A stretch of 64,000 bases of DNA from assembly GCF_004745575.1 (NCBI RefSeq), contig NZ_RPEM01000011.1, forward strand, positions 24,314 through 88,313. Direction: 5' to 3'. The position numbers and the translations under genes are program-made. The stretch is from Pseudotabrizicola sediminis. Lineage in GTDB: Bacteria > Pseudomonadota > Alphaproteobacteria > Rhodobacterales > Rhodobacteraceae. A model generated the notes under the pieces. It worked only from the letters and a program-made list of their open reading frames with translations. It had not been told where the DNA came from and did not search any database. Positions 8,405 through 16,940 of the stretch are shown one piece after another. The stretch's first letter is position 1. Each line of letters starts with the position of its first letter.

Positions 8405-9265
8405 TCACCGCGCGCCGGGGCTTTGAAGCCTGCGGCGCGCGGCCTCGGCCAGCCGTTTGTGCGTGGTGCCGGTGCGGTTGCGCAGGTGCATCGCGGCAAA
8501 GACCGGTTGGCGGATCACTGGTGCATCGCTGACCATGTGGAACCCGCCCGCCGCCACCAGACCCTGCGCGTGGCTTTCCATCACATACCCCGCACCGCCA
8601 AGGCTGGCCAGCAGCAGCGCCACGGCGCTGCTTTGCCCCACCGACAGGGGCGCGGCATGGAGGGCTGGCAGAAGCTGGCGATGCGCCGCCTCGAACGCGG
8701 GCGAGAAGTTGGCGCAGATGTAGCGGTCCGGGGTCAGGTCGGACAGGCTGGCAGGGCACGACGAAATCAGCCGGTAGGGGATGTCAGGCAGCGACTGGAA
8801 AAACAGGTCCGGCTGCGGCTTTGGCGTGAACAGGATGGCGAAGTCCAGCGCCCCGGTGACCAGATCGGCGCACATCTGGGTGGAGTAATCCGGCTCGACA
8901 TACAGCGCCGCCTGCGGCAGCAGCGCGCGGTAGGCGGCGATCAGCGCGCCCAGATGCTCGGCCACCAGATCATTCTGGATGCCGATACGCAATGTCAGCG
9001 CCGCCGTGCCAGAGTCGGCCACCGCGCGGCGCGCCATCATCCATTCCTGCCGCAAAAGCCGCGCATGCGGTTCGAACTTCAACCCTTCGGTGGTAAGCTG
9101 CGTGCCCGCGCGCGACCGGGTGAACAGCCGCGCGCCAAGCGCCTGTTCAAGGGCGATCACCCGACCCGAAATGGTGGATTGCGTCAGGCCCAGACGTTCC
9201 GCGCTGCGGTTGAAGCTGCGGGTCTCGATCAGGTCGAGGAAGGTGTCGATCAGCTCGATCTGCAT
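8405..9265 (-). CDS. LysR-family transcriptional regulator
   Basis: The 286-residue protein has the LysR N-terminal winged helix-turn-helix (residues about 3-62, with RSFNRSAERLGLTQSTISGRV) and a C-terminal effector-binding domain. ATG 9265 gives MQIELID, the usual short N-terminus; upstream in-frame codons run into a GC-rich repeat. The gene is divergent from the demethylase cluster starting at 9428. A perfect palindrome with T-N11-A symmetry lies between them (9334-9352), which makes this protein the best candidate regulator of that cluster. A role for preTA, with which it converges, is less likely. The effector is unknown. Confidence 0.93.
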   Translation of the reverse strand: MQIELIDTFLDLIETRSFNRSAERLGLTQSTISGRVIALEQALGARLFTRSRAGTQLTTEGLKFEPHARLLRQEWMMARRAVADSGTAALTLRIGIQNDLVAEHLGALIAAYRALLPQAALYVEPDYSTQMCADLVTGALDFAILFTPKPQPDLFFQSLPDIPYRLISSCPASLSDLTPDRYICANFSPAFEAAHRQLLPALHAAPLSVGQSSAVALLLASLGGAGYVMESHAQGLVAAGGFHMVSDAPVIRQPVFAAMHLRNRTGTTHKRLAEAARRRLQSPGAR

Positions 9266-9283
9266 GGGATGATCCTGTGGCAA

Positions 9284-9330
9284 ACCCCCGGGGCTCTGCC
9301 CTGGACCCCGAAGTACTTGGGTCAAGATGA
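9284..9330 (+). repeat. Interspersed hairpin repeat R1, copy A
   Basis: GC-rich hairpin (CCCCGGGG and CTCTGCCCTGG arms) followed by CCCCGAAGTACTTGGG and AAGATGAA. It matches the layout of the other R1 copies in the window: a GC hairpin, then CCCCG-N-GG-TATTT-like sequence, then an AG-rich tail ending near ATG. This is the most divergent copy. Confidence 0.6.
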
Positions 9331-9333
9331 AGC

Positions 9334-9352
9334 TGATCGGAATTTCCGATCA
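9334..9352. promoter_or_regulatory. Candidate LysR operator
   Basis: TGATCGGAATTTCCGATCA is a perfect 8+3+8 inverted repeat with internal T-N11-A symmetry, the classic LysR-type binding motif. It lies 69 bp upstream of the LysR start and about 20 bp upstream of the -35 of the putative promoter of the divergent cluster, the usual place for an activator site. Confidence 0.65.
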
Positions 9353-9372
9353 ATAGCGGGCATGAGGGTGAA

Positions 9373-9401
9373 TTGAAAGACTTTGTCTCTGCGCGGATAG
9401 T
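9373..9401 (+). promoter_or_regulatory. Candidate promoter of the demethylase cluster
   Basis: TTGAAA (9373-9378), a 17-bp spacer, then GATAGT (9396-9401) on the plus strand. The predicted start of transcription falls near 9408, just before the GGGGAG ribosome binding site of the first gene. The weak -10 fits a promoter that needs an activator. Confidence 0.5.
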
Positions 9402-9427
9402 AGCGACAGTTGGCAGGGGAGAGTGGC

Positions 9428-11869
9428 ATGGCAGGCTTGCCGGGCAGCGCGCGTGTGGTGATCATCGGGGGCGGCGCTGTGGGGGCGTCGTGCCTGTATC
9501 ATCTGGCTTTGGCCGGGTGGCGCGACTGCGTGCTGCTGGAAAAGAACGAGCTGACGGCGGGCAGCACCTGGCATGCGGCGGGCAATGTGCCGACGTTTTC
9601 CGCCAGCTGGTCGATCATGAACATGCAGCGCTATTCGGCGGGGCTGTATCGGGGGCTTGGCGAGGCGGTCGGCTATCCGATGAACTACAATGTGACCGGA
9701 TCGGTGCGGCTGGGGCACAGCGCGGAGCGGTTGCTTGAATTCCGGCGCGTGGCGGGGATGGGGCGGGCCCAAGGGATGGATCTGGACATCCTTGCGCCAG
9801 AGGAGATCCGCACGCGCTATCCGTTTGTGGAAACGCATGATCTGACCGGCGCGCTGTATGACCCCTATGACGGCGATATTGACCCGGCACAGCTGACCCA
9901 GGCGCTTGCCAAGGGCGCGCGCGATCTGGGCGCGCATGTGGAGCGGTTCTGCCCGGTGACGGGGGCCGCTTGGACCGGCAGCGAATGGGTGCTGACGACC
10001 CCTAAAGGCGAGATCCGGGCCGAATATGTGGTGAATGCGGGCGGCTATTACGCGGCCGAGGTCGGCCGGATGTTCGGCCGCCGGGTGCCGATGATGGTGA
10101 TGAGCCACCAGTACATGCTGTTCGACGCCATCCCCGAACTGGAAGCCTGGACGAAAGAGGCCGGCCACAAGCTGCCGCTGCTGCGCGATGTCGACAGCAG
10201 TTACTACCTGCGACAGGAAAAGATGGGCTTCAACCTCGGCCCCTATGAAAACCCCTGTCGCGCGCATTGGGCCACGCCGGATGACCCGATGCCGGACGAT
10301 TTCAGCTTTCAGCTGTTCCCCGACGATCTGGAGCGGCTGGAGTTCCAGATCACCGACGCGATGGCGCGGGTGCCGCTGCTGGCGCAGGCGAACCTGCAAA
10401 AGGTGATCAACGGGCCGATCCCCTATACCCCCGATGGCAACCCGCTGATCGGGCCGATGCCGGGGGTGCCCAATGCGTTCGAGGCTTGCGTGTTCACTTT
10501 CGGCATCTGTCAGGCCGGCGGGGCTGGCAAGGTGCTGGCGGAATGGGTGACCGAGGGTGCGACCGAATGGGATATGTGGTCGTGTGATCCGCGCCGCTTT
10601 ACCGGGTTCGAGGATCACTATTATTGCGTCGCCAAGGGGATGGAGGTGTACGGCCACGAATATGCCATGCATTTCCCGCATCATGTCTGGCCTGCGGGGC
10701 GGATGAAGAAGCAAAGCGCGGTGCATGACCGGGTGGCAGGTTTGGGGGCGCAGTTCGGGCCCTACAATGGCTGGGAGCGGGCGCTTTGGTATGCCGCTGC
10801 CGGGGATGACACTTCGGAAGACGCACAGCGGACATGGGCGCGCAAGGGGCCGTGGTTCCGCGCGGTTCAGGCAGAGTGTCAGGCGGTGCGGGACGCCTGC
10901 GGCATACTCGACCTGCCGGGGTTCTCGCGCTTTGTGGTGACTGGGGCGGGGGTGGCGGACTGGCTGGCCCTGCAGATCACCGGGCGGGTGCCCGGCGTGG
11001 GGCGGCTTGGGCTGGCCTATTTCGCTGATGACAAGGGCCGGATCGTGACCGAGATGTCAGTGGCGCGATTGGCTGAGGACAAGGTGCTGCTGATCACCGC
11101 CGCCACCGCGCAGGCGCATGACAAGGACTGGCTTTTGCGGCATCTGGCCCCGGGGCTGGTGCTGGAAGACCAGACCGACGACTGGTCTACCCATATCCTG
11201 ACCGGCCCGAAATCGCGCGACGTCTTGGCAGCGGTCACGGATGCGGACCTGGCGCGGCCATGGCTGACCTGGCAACAGGCGCGGATTGCCGGGGCCGAGG
11301 TCATCCTGATGCGGGTCAGCTTCGCGGGGGAACTGGGCTGGGAAATCCATTCGCGCGTGGCGGACACGCCCGGCGTCTGGGATGCGGTCTGGGAGGCTGG
11401 GCTGGCGCATGGGATGGTGCCCTTTGGCATGTTCGCGCTGAACTCCCTGCGGATCGAAAAGGGGTATCGCGCGTGGAAGGGCGACCTTTCTACCGACTAC
11501 ACCGTGTTGCAGGGTGGGTTGGACCGGTTCGTGGACTGGACCAAACCTGACTTTCGCGGGCAGGCGGCACTGGCTGCGCAAAAGCAGGCGGGCGTGGCCA
11601 AGCGCTTTGTCACCCTGCGGATCGACGCGGGCGATCTGGACCCGCCCTATATGGCGACGCTGTGGCACGCGGGTGTGGCCGTAGGAGAGGTCACCAGCGC
11701 GGCTTTCGGCCATCGGGTGGGGGCCTGCCTTGGCCTTGGCATGTTGCGCGCCGATCTGGCGACGCCGGGGACGGTGCTGGAGGTGGAGGTGTTCGGCGAG
11801 CGCGTCCGGGCCGAGGTGATGCCGGAGGGGCCGGCGTGGGACGCGGGCAACACACGGTTGCGCGGCTGA
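9428..11869 (+). CDS. FAD-dependent demethylase-like oxidoreductase with GcvT domain (dimethylglycine/sarcosine dehydrogenase family), copy 1
   Basis: The 813-residue protein has the full dimethylglycine-dehydrogenase layout: an N-terminal FAD-binding DAO domain (GGGAVG at residues 14-19), an intermediate FAO_M region, then aminomethyltransferase (GCV_T) and GCV_T C-terminal domains from about residue 430. His49 in AGSTWHAAG aligns with the His that binds FAD covalently in this family. Such enzymes oxidise an N-methyl group and pass the one-carbon unit to tetrahydrofolate. ATG 9428 has GGGGAG eight bases upstream. It is the first gene of a four-gene cluster. The substrate cannot be told from the sequence. 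Confidence 0.88.
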   Translation: MAGLPGSARVVIIGGGAVGASCLYHLALAGWRDCVLLEKNELTAGSTWHAAGNVPTFSASWSIMNMQRYSAGLYRGLGEAVGYPMNYNVTGSVRLGHSAERLLEFRRVAGMGRAQGMDLDILAPEEIRTRYPFVETHDLTGALYDPYDGDIDPAQLTQALAKGARDLGAHVERFCPVTGAAWTGSEWVLTTPKGEIRAEYVVNAGGYYAAEVGRMFGRRVPMMVMSHQYMLFDAIPELEAWTKEAGHKLPLLRDVDSSYYLRQEKMGFNLGPYENPCRAHWATPDDPMPDDFSFQLFPDDLERLEFQITDAMARVPLLAQANLQKVINGPIPYTPDGNPLIGPMPGVPNAFEACVFTFGICQAGGAGKVLAEWVTEGATEWDMWSCDPRRFTGFEDHYYCVAKGMEVYGHEYAMHFPHHVWPAGRMKKQSAVHDRVAGLGAQFGPYNGWERALWYAAAGDDTSEDAQRTWARKGPWFRAVQAECQAVRDACGILDLPGFSRFVVTGAGVADWLALQITGRVPGVGRLGLAYFADDKGRIVTEMSVARLAEDKVLLITAATAQAHDKDWLLRHLAPGLVLEDQTDDWSTHILTGPKSRDVLAAVTDADLARPWLTWQQARIAGAEVILMRVSFAGELGWEIHSRVADTPGVWDAVWEAGLAHGMVPFGMFALNSLRIEKGYRAWKGDLSTDYTVLQGGLDRFVDWTKPDFRGQAALAAQKQAGVAKRFVTLRIDAGDLDPPYMATLWHAGVAVGEVTSAAFGHRVGACLGLGMLRADLATPGTVLEVEVFGERVRAEVMPEGPAWDAGNTRLRG

Positions 11870-11876
11870 GAGTGCG

Positions 11877-11926
11877 GGACCGGGGGTTTCACACCCCCGG
11901 AGCCCCCGTGGGATATTTTTGAACAG
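11877..11926 (+). repeat. Interspersed hairpin repeat R1, copy B
   Basis: The 50-base element has an 8-bp hairpin (CCGGGGGT/ACCCCCGG) followed by CCCCCGTGGGATATTT and a GAACAG tail. The reverse complement of 44698-44746 is nearly identical, differing by one indel and two bases. It sits between two paralogous genes, and its tail leads into an ATG at 11930. Confidence 0.8.
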
Positions 11927-11941
11927 ATAATGAGGTTTGAC

Positions 11942-14377
11942 GTGGGTTTGCCGGACAAGGCGCGGGCGGTGATTGTCGGGGGGGGCATTTCGGGCTGCTC
12001 TGTTGCCTATCATCTGGCGAAGGCTGGGTGGACCGATATTGTGCTGCTGGAGCGCAAGCGGCTTACCTCGGGCACCACATGGCATGCGGCGGGGCTGATC
12101 GGGCAGTTGCGGGGGTCGGCCAACATGACCCGGCTCGCACGGTATTCGGCGGGGCTTTATGTGGGGCTGGAGGCAGAGACCGGCATTGCCACCGGCATGC
12201 GGCAGGTGGGGTCAATCTCGGTGGCGCTGACGCCGGACCGGCTGGAGGAATTGCGCAGGCAGGCGACACTGGCGCGAATTTTCGATGTTGAGGTGGGGGA
12301 GATTTCTCCGTCTGACATCAAGGCGATGTATCCGCATCTGGAGGTGGGGGATGTGCTGGGCGGGGTGCATCTGCCGCTGGATGGGCAATGTGATCCGGCC
12401 AATATCGCGATGGCATTGGCCAAGGGCGCGCGGATGCGCGGGGCGGTGATTGCCGAAGGTTTCGCTGTGACGAAGGTCACGACGGCAGGGGGCCGGGTTA
12501 CCGGGGTGGATTATACGGGGCCAGAGGGTGCCGCGCATATCGCCGCCGATGTGGTGATCAACTGCGGCGGCATGTGGGGGCGCGATCTGGCGGCGCAGAA
12601 CGGGGTCACCGTGCCGCTGCATGCCTGCGAGCATTTTTACCTCGTGACCGAGCCGATTGCCGACCTTGGCCATCTGCCGGTGCTGCGGGTGCCTGATGAA
12701 TGCGCCTATTACAAATCCGACGCGGGCAAGATGATGCTGGGGGCGTTCGAGCCGAAGGCCAAGCCTTGGGGCATGGGCGGCATCCGCGCCGATTTCGAGT
12801 TTGATACGCTGCCCGAGGACTGGGACCATTTCCAGCCGATCCTTGAGGCGGCAATGGAGCGGATGCCGCTGTTCCAGACCGCTGGCATCCATACGTTTTT
12901 CAACGGGCCAGAGAGTTTCACCCCCGATGACCGCTATTACCTTGGCGAGGCCCCGGGCCTGGGCGGGTATTGGGTGGCTGCAGGGTACAACTCTGTCGGC
13001 ATTGCGTCCAGTGGCGGGGCGGGGATGGCGCTGGCGCATTGGATTACCGAAGGCGAGCCGCCGTTCGATCTGTGGGAGGTCGATATCCGCCGGGCGCAGC
13101 CATTCCAGAAGAACCGCAGTTATCTGAAAGAGCGGGTGAGCGAGACGCTGGGGCTGCTCTACGCCGATCACTACCCTTACCGCCAGATGGCGACCAGCCG
13201 GGGGGTGCGGCGCAGCCCGCTGCATGAACACCTCAAGGCGCGCGGGGCGGTGTTCGGCGAGGTGGCGGGCTGGGAACGGGCGAACTGGTTTGCCGATGCG
13301 GGGCAGGAGGGGGCGTATCGCTATGGCTGGGGCCGGGCGAACTGGTTTACCAACCAGCGCGCCGAGCATATGGCGGTGCGCACCGGGGTTGGCCTGTTCG
13401 ACATGACCAGTTTTGGCAAGATCCGGGTCGAGGGGCCGGGTGCCTGCGCCTTTCTGAACCGGGTCTGTGCCGCGCAGATTGATGTGGCTGTGGGCCGTGT
13501 GGTCTATAGCCAGATGCTGAACCCGAAGGGTGGCATCGAGAGTGATCTGACAGTGACGCGGCTGTCAGAGACGGCCTTCCTGCTGGTGGTGCCGGGGGCG
13601 ACCCTGCAGCGCGATCTGGCCTGGCTCTCGCGGCATCTGGGCGATGATTTCGCGGTGATCACCGATATGACGGCGGCGGAATCGGTGCTGTGCCTTATGG
13701 GGCCGCAGTCGCGTGAGATTATGGGCCGGGTGTCGCCACAGGACTTCAGCAATGCCGCGCATCCCTTTGGTGCCGCGCGGGAAATCGAGATCGGCATGGG
13801 GCTGGCCCGGGCGCACCGGGTGTCTTATGTGGGCGAGCTTGGGTGGGAGTTGTATGTGCCCACCGATCAGGCCGCCCATGTGTTCGAGGCGCTTGTCGAG
13901 GCGGCGCCTGAACTGAAGCTCTGCGGTCTGCATGCCCTTGATTCGTGCCGGATCGAGAAGGCCTATCGCCATTTCGGCCATGACATCACCGATGAGGATC
14001 ATGTGCTGGAAGCGGGCTTGGGCTTTGCCGTCAGCCGCAAGAAGCCCGGTTTCATCGGGCGCGACGCGGTGCTGCGCAAGGCCGAGGCCGGATTGTCGCG
14101 GCGGATGGTGCAGTTTCTGGTGCGCGATCCCGAGGCGATGATCTTTCACAATGAGGCGATCGTGCGGGATGGCCGCATTGTCGGGCCGGTGACCAGCGGT
14201 AACTACGGCCATGCCTTGGGTGGGGCCGTGGGGCTGGGTTATGTGCCTTGCGCGGGGGAGAGCGACGCGGATGTGCTGGCGTCCGTCTATGAGATCGAGA
14301 TTGCCGGGCGGCGATACGCGGCCGAGGTATCCTTGGTGCCGCTGTATGACCCCACATCCGAACGGATGCGCGCGTGA
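11942..14377 (+). CDS. FAD-dependent demethylase-like oxidoreductase with GcvT domain, copy 2
   Basis: This is a second member of the dimethylglycine/sarcosine dehydrogenase family, 811 residues, with the same order of FAD (GGGISG near residue 13), FAO_M, GCV_T and GCV_T C-terminal domains, and His48 in SGTTWHAAG as likely covalent FAD site. GTG 11942 is preferred because GAGG lies six bases before it and it gives MGLPDKAR, matching the paralogue's MAGLPGSAR. ATG 11930, at the end of repeat B and without a ribosome binding site, is the alternative. The two copies are clearly diverged, so they probably handle successive demethylations or different substrates. Confidence 0.88.
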   Translation: MGLPDKARAVIVGGGISGCSVAYHLAKAGWTDIVLLERKRLTSGTTWHAAGLIGQLRGSANMTRLARYSAGLYVGLEAETGIATGMRQVGSISVALTPDRLEELRRQATLARIFDVEVGEISPSDIKAMYPHLEVGDVLGGVHLPLDGQCDPANIAMALAKGARMRGAVIAEGFAVTKVTTAGGRVTGVDYTGPEGAAHIAADVVINCGGMWGRDLAAQNGVTVPLHACEHFYLVTEPIADLGHLPVLRVPDECAYYKSDAGKMMLGAFEPKAKPWGMGGIRADFEFDTLPEDWDHFQPILEAAMERMPLFQTAGIHTFFNGPESFTPDDRYYLGEAPGLGGYWVAAGYNSVGIASSGGAGMALAHWITEGEPPFDLWEVDIRRAQPFQKNRSYLKERVSETLGLLYADHYPYRQMATSRGVRRSPLHEHLKARGAVFGEVAGWERANWFADAGQEGAYRYGWGRANWFTNQRAEHMAVRTGVGLFDMTSFGKIRVEGPGACAFLNRVCAAQIDVAVGRVVYSQMLNPKGGIESDLTVTRLSETAFLLVVPGATLQRDLAWLSRHLGDDFAVITDMTAAESVLCLMGPQSREIMGRVSPQDFSNAAHPFGAAREIEIGMGLARAHRVSYVGELGWELYVPTDQAAHVFEALVEAAPELKLCGLHALDSCRIEKAYRHFGHDITDEDHVLEAGLGFAVSRKKPGFIGRDAVLRKAEAGLSRRMVQFLVRDPEAMIFHNEAIVRDGRIVGPVTSGNYGHALGGAVGLGYVPCAGESDADVLASVYEIEIAGRRYAAEVSLVPLYDPTSERMRA

Positions 14378-14385
14378 CTGACGCT

Positions 14386-14432
14386 GGGGGGCTGTCTGCC
14401 CCCCGGCCCCCGAAGGATAGTTTCAGACAGAA
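14386..14432 (+). repeat. Interspersed hairpin repeat R1, copy C
   Basis: A GGGGGGC/GCCCCCC hairpin is followed by CCCCCGAAGGATAGTTTC and a GACAG tail. Its layout matches copies A and B, also between genes of the demethylase cluster. The tail runs into an ATG at 14434, in frame with the methyltransferase gene. Confidence 0.7.
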
Positions 14433-14445
14433 AATGGGTGATGCG

Positions 14446-15999
14446 ATGAGTGATCTTGGCGAAGTGTGTGAGCCGTCGCGTGCAAAACGCTCAGGCGGGC
14501 GGGGGGCGCGGGTGGCGTTGCGCTCGGCCCCGTTGTCAGATGCGATGCGGCCCATCCGTCCCGGGATGCCGGGCGGGCAGTACCGACCGCTGACCGACGC
14601 GGGAATGGCCCGCATCCATCAGGCGGCCTTGCAGGCGCTGGAGGAGATTGGCCTTTCTCAGGCCCCGCCTTCAGGGGTGGAGGTGATGACCGCCGCCGGG
14701 GCCATTCAGGGCAATGATGGTCGGCTGCGCTTTCCCCGCGCGCTGGTCGAGGATATGCTGGCAGTGGCGGCGCGCAACATCACGCTGCATGCCCGCGACC
14801 CGCGCCATGACATGCAGCTGACCGGCAGCAATGTGCACTACGGCACGGCGGGCGCGGCGGTGCATATCGTCGATCCGTTCACGCTGGAGTATCGCGACAG
14901 CACGGCGCAGGATCTGTATGATGCGGCGCGGCTGGTGGATAACCTCGACAACATCCATTTCTACCAGCGCACCATGGTTTGCCGCGATGTGGTGGACAAC
15001 CGCGACATGGACCTGAACACACTGTATGGCTGCCTTGCCGGCACGGTGAAACATGTGGGTACCTCGTTCAGCGACCCGGCCCATGTGGCCGATTGTTTTG
15101 ACATGCTCTACATGGTGGCAGGGGGCGAGGAGAAATGGCTGGAACGGCCCTTTGTCAGCAATTCCAATTGCTTCGTCGTGCCGCCGATGAAGTTTGCCGA
15201 AGAATCCTGCATCACAATGGAGGATTGTATCCGGCGCGGGATGCCGATGCTGCTGCTCTCTGCCGGGCAGGCCGGGGCGACGGCGCCTGCGCCGATCGCG
15301 CTGACGATCGTGCAGGCGGTGGCGGAATGTCTTGCCGGGGTGGTCTATGCCAATTCCATCATAAAGGGCGCGCCCTGCATCTTTGGCACCTGGCCTTTCG
15401 TCAGCGATCTGCGCACCGGGGCGATGTCGGGCGGGTCGGCGGAACAGGCACTGTTGACGGCAGGCTGTGCGCAGATGCACCGGTTCTACGACCTGCCGGG
15501 CGGGGCGGCGTCGGGCATTTCCGACAGCAAGCTGCCCGACATGCAGGCCGGGTGGGAGCAGGGGATCACCAACACGCTTGCCGGTCTGGCGGGGTTGAAC
15601 CTGTGCTACGAGGCGGTGGGGATGCATGCGTCGCTTCTGGGCTTCTGTCTGGAATCGCTGGTGCTGGGGGATGATCTGCTCGGTCAGGCGATGCGCTGTG
15701 TGCGCGGCATCGACGTGACCGAGGACAGCACCAGCATTGACGCGATGAAGGAGGTCTGCCTTGGCGGGCCGGGGCATTACCTTGGATCAGACCAGACCCT
15801 GCGGTTGATGCAGACCGAATACACCTATCCCATGGTGGGCAACCGCATGAGCCCGAAAGAGTGGAACGAGGCGGGCAAGCCGCAACTGCTCGACAAGGCG
15901 GTGGAGCGCAAGAATGCGATCCTTGCCAAGGCCGGGTGTCGGGTGGACCCCGAGATTGATGCGGCGATCCGGGCAAAATACCGGATTCATTTTCAGTGA
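14446..15999 (+). CDS. Trimethylamine methyltransferase (MttB) family protein, non-pyrrolysine type
   Basis: The 517-residue protein matches the MttB superfamily from about residue 45 (GQYRPLTDAGMARIHQAAL) to the C-terminus. The frame has no internal TAG, so it lacks the pyrrolysine of archaeal TMA methyltransferases and belongs to the large non-Pyl group; members studied in other bacteria demethylate glycine betaine, proline betaine or carnitine together with a corrinoid protein. No corrinoid protein or reactivase is encoded nearby. ATG 14446 is a tentative start; ATG 14434 is equally in frame. Placement after two FAD/GcvT enzymes points to methylated-amine breakdown. Confidence 0.87.
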   Translation: MSDLGEVCEPSRAKRSGGRGARVALRSAPLSDAMRPIRPGMPGGQYRPLTDAGMARIHQAALQALEEIGLSQAPPSGVEVMTAAGAIQGNDGRLRFPRALVEDMLAVAARNITLHARDPRHDMQLTGSNVHYGTAGAAVHIVDPFTLEYRDSTAQDLYDAARLVDNLDNIHFYQRTMVCRDVVDNRDMDLNTLYGCLAGTVKHVGTSFSDPAHVADCFDMLYMVAGGEEKWLERPFVSNSNCFVVPPMKFAEESCITMEDCIRRGMPMLLLSAGQAGATAPAPIALTIVQAVAECLAGVVYANSIIKGAPCIFGTWPFVSDLRTGAMSGGSAEQALLTAGCAQMHRFYDLPGGAASGISDSKLPDMQAGWEQGITNTLAGLAGLNLCYEAVGMHASLLGFCLESLVLGDDLLGQAMRCVRGIDVTEDSTSIDAMKEVCLGGPGHYLGSDQTLRLMQTEYTYPMVGNRMSPKEWNEAGKPQLLDKAVERKNAILAKAGCRVDPEIDAAIRAKYRIHFQ

Positions 16000-16024
16000 G
16001 GCGCGCTATGGGCGGAGACGCAAA

Positions 16025-16924
16025 GTGAAGATCGGGTATATCGGGCTTGGCAATCTGGGCGGGCATCTGGCGGCCAGCCTGATAAGCGCGGGGCATCAGG
16101 TGGTGGTCTATGACCGCGACCCGGTGCTTGCAGAGCGGCACCGGGCGCTTGGGGCAGGGGTGGCGGACAGCCCGGCCGAACTGGCGGCACTGGTGGATCA
16201 TGTCTTCACCTGCCTGCCGTCGCCCGCCGTGTCCGAAGCGGTGCTGGCACAGGTGCTGACCACGGCGCGGCCCGGCATGACCTGGGTGGAAAACTCCACC
16301 CTTGGCCGCGATGATGTGATCCGGCTGGCGGCAGTCGCGCAGGCGGCGGGGCTGCGCATGCTGGAGGCTCCGGTGACGGGCGGCGTGCATCTGGCGGCGC
16401 GGGGGGAAATCACGGTGCTGGTGGGCGGCGACGCTGACCTTTTGGACCTGCACCGCCCCGCCCTGATGGCGATTGGTAACCGCTTGTTCCACATGGGGCC
16501 CTTGGGGTCGGCGGCGGTGATCAAAGTGATCACCAATATGCTGGCCTTTATCCATCTGGTGGCGGATGGCGAGGCGCTAATGCTGGCAAAACGCGGGGGC
16601 CTGGATCTGAAAACCGCGTGGGAGGCAATTGCAGCGTCATCGGGCAGCAGTTTCGTGCATGAAACCGAAGGCCAGCTGATCCTGAACGGCAGCTATGACA
16701 TTGCGTTTACGATGGATCTGGCGCTGAAAGACCTCGGCTTTGCCATGGGGTTCGGGCAGGAATTCGGCGTGCCGCTGGATCTGGCGGGCCAGACCATGCA
16801 AACCTTTGTCAAGGGTCGCGCGGCCTATGGCGGGGCGGCGCAATCGACGCAGATCGTGAAACTGCTGGAAGATGCGCTTGGCACTGACCTGCGGGCCAAA
16901 GGTTTCCCGGCCCGCCTGGAGTGA
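16025..16924 (+). CDS. NAD(P)-dependent 3-hydroxyisobutyrate-dehydrogenase-like oxidoreductase
   Basis: The 299-residue product fits the beta-hydroxyacid dehydrogenase family: an N-terminal Rossmann nucleotide-binding motif GYIGLGNLGGHL, the TGG substrate-binding motif (APVTGGVH) and the catalytic Lys in GSAAVIKVITN near residue 165. Start is GTG 16025, with GGAG about ten bases upstream and the Rossmann motif directly after it. It follows the MttB gene by 25 bp and is probably co-transcribed. It may oxidise a hydroxyacid released from the demethylated compound, but the substrate is not identifiable. Confidence 0.88.
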   Translation: MKIGYIGLGNLGGHLAASLISAGHQVVVYDRDPVLAERHRALGAGVADSPAELAALVDHVFTCLPSPAVSEAVLAQVLTTARPGMTWVENSTLGRDDVIRLAAVAQAAGLRMLEAPVTGGVHLAARGEITVLVGGDADLLDLHRPALMAIGNRLFHMGPLGSAAVIKVITNMLAFIHLVADGEALMLAKRGGLDLKTAWEAIAASSGSSFVHETEGQLILNGSYDIAFTMDLALKDLGFAMGFGQEFGVPLDLAGQTMQTFVKGRAAYGGAAQSTQIVKLLEDALGTDLRAKGFPARLE

Positions 16925-16940
16925 AGGTCTCTGCGTCGTC

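Noticed and set aside
14446..15999. Pyrrolysine-containing trimethylamine methyltransferase
   Set aside because: The reading frame has no in-frame TAG, so the protein belongs to the non-pyrrolysine branch of the family.
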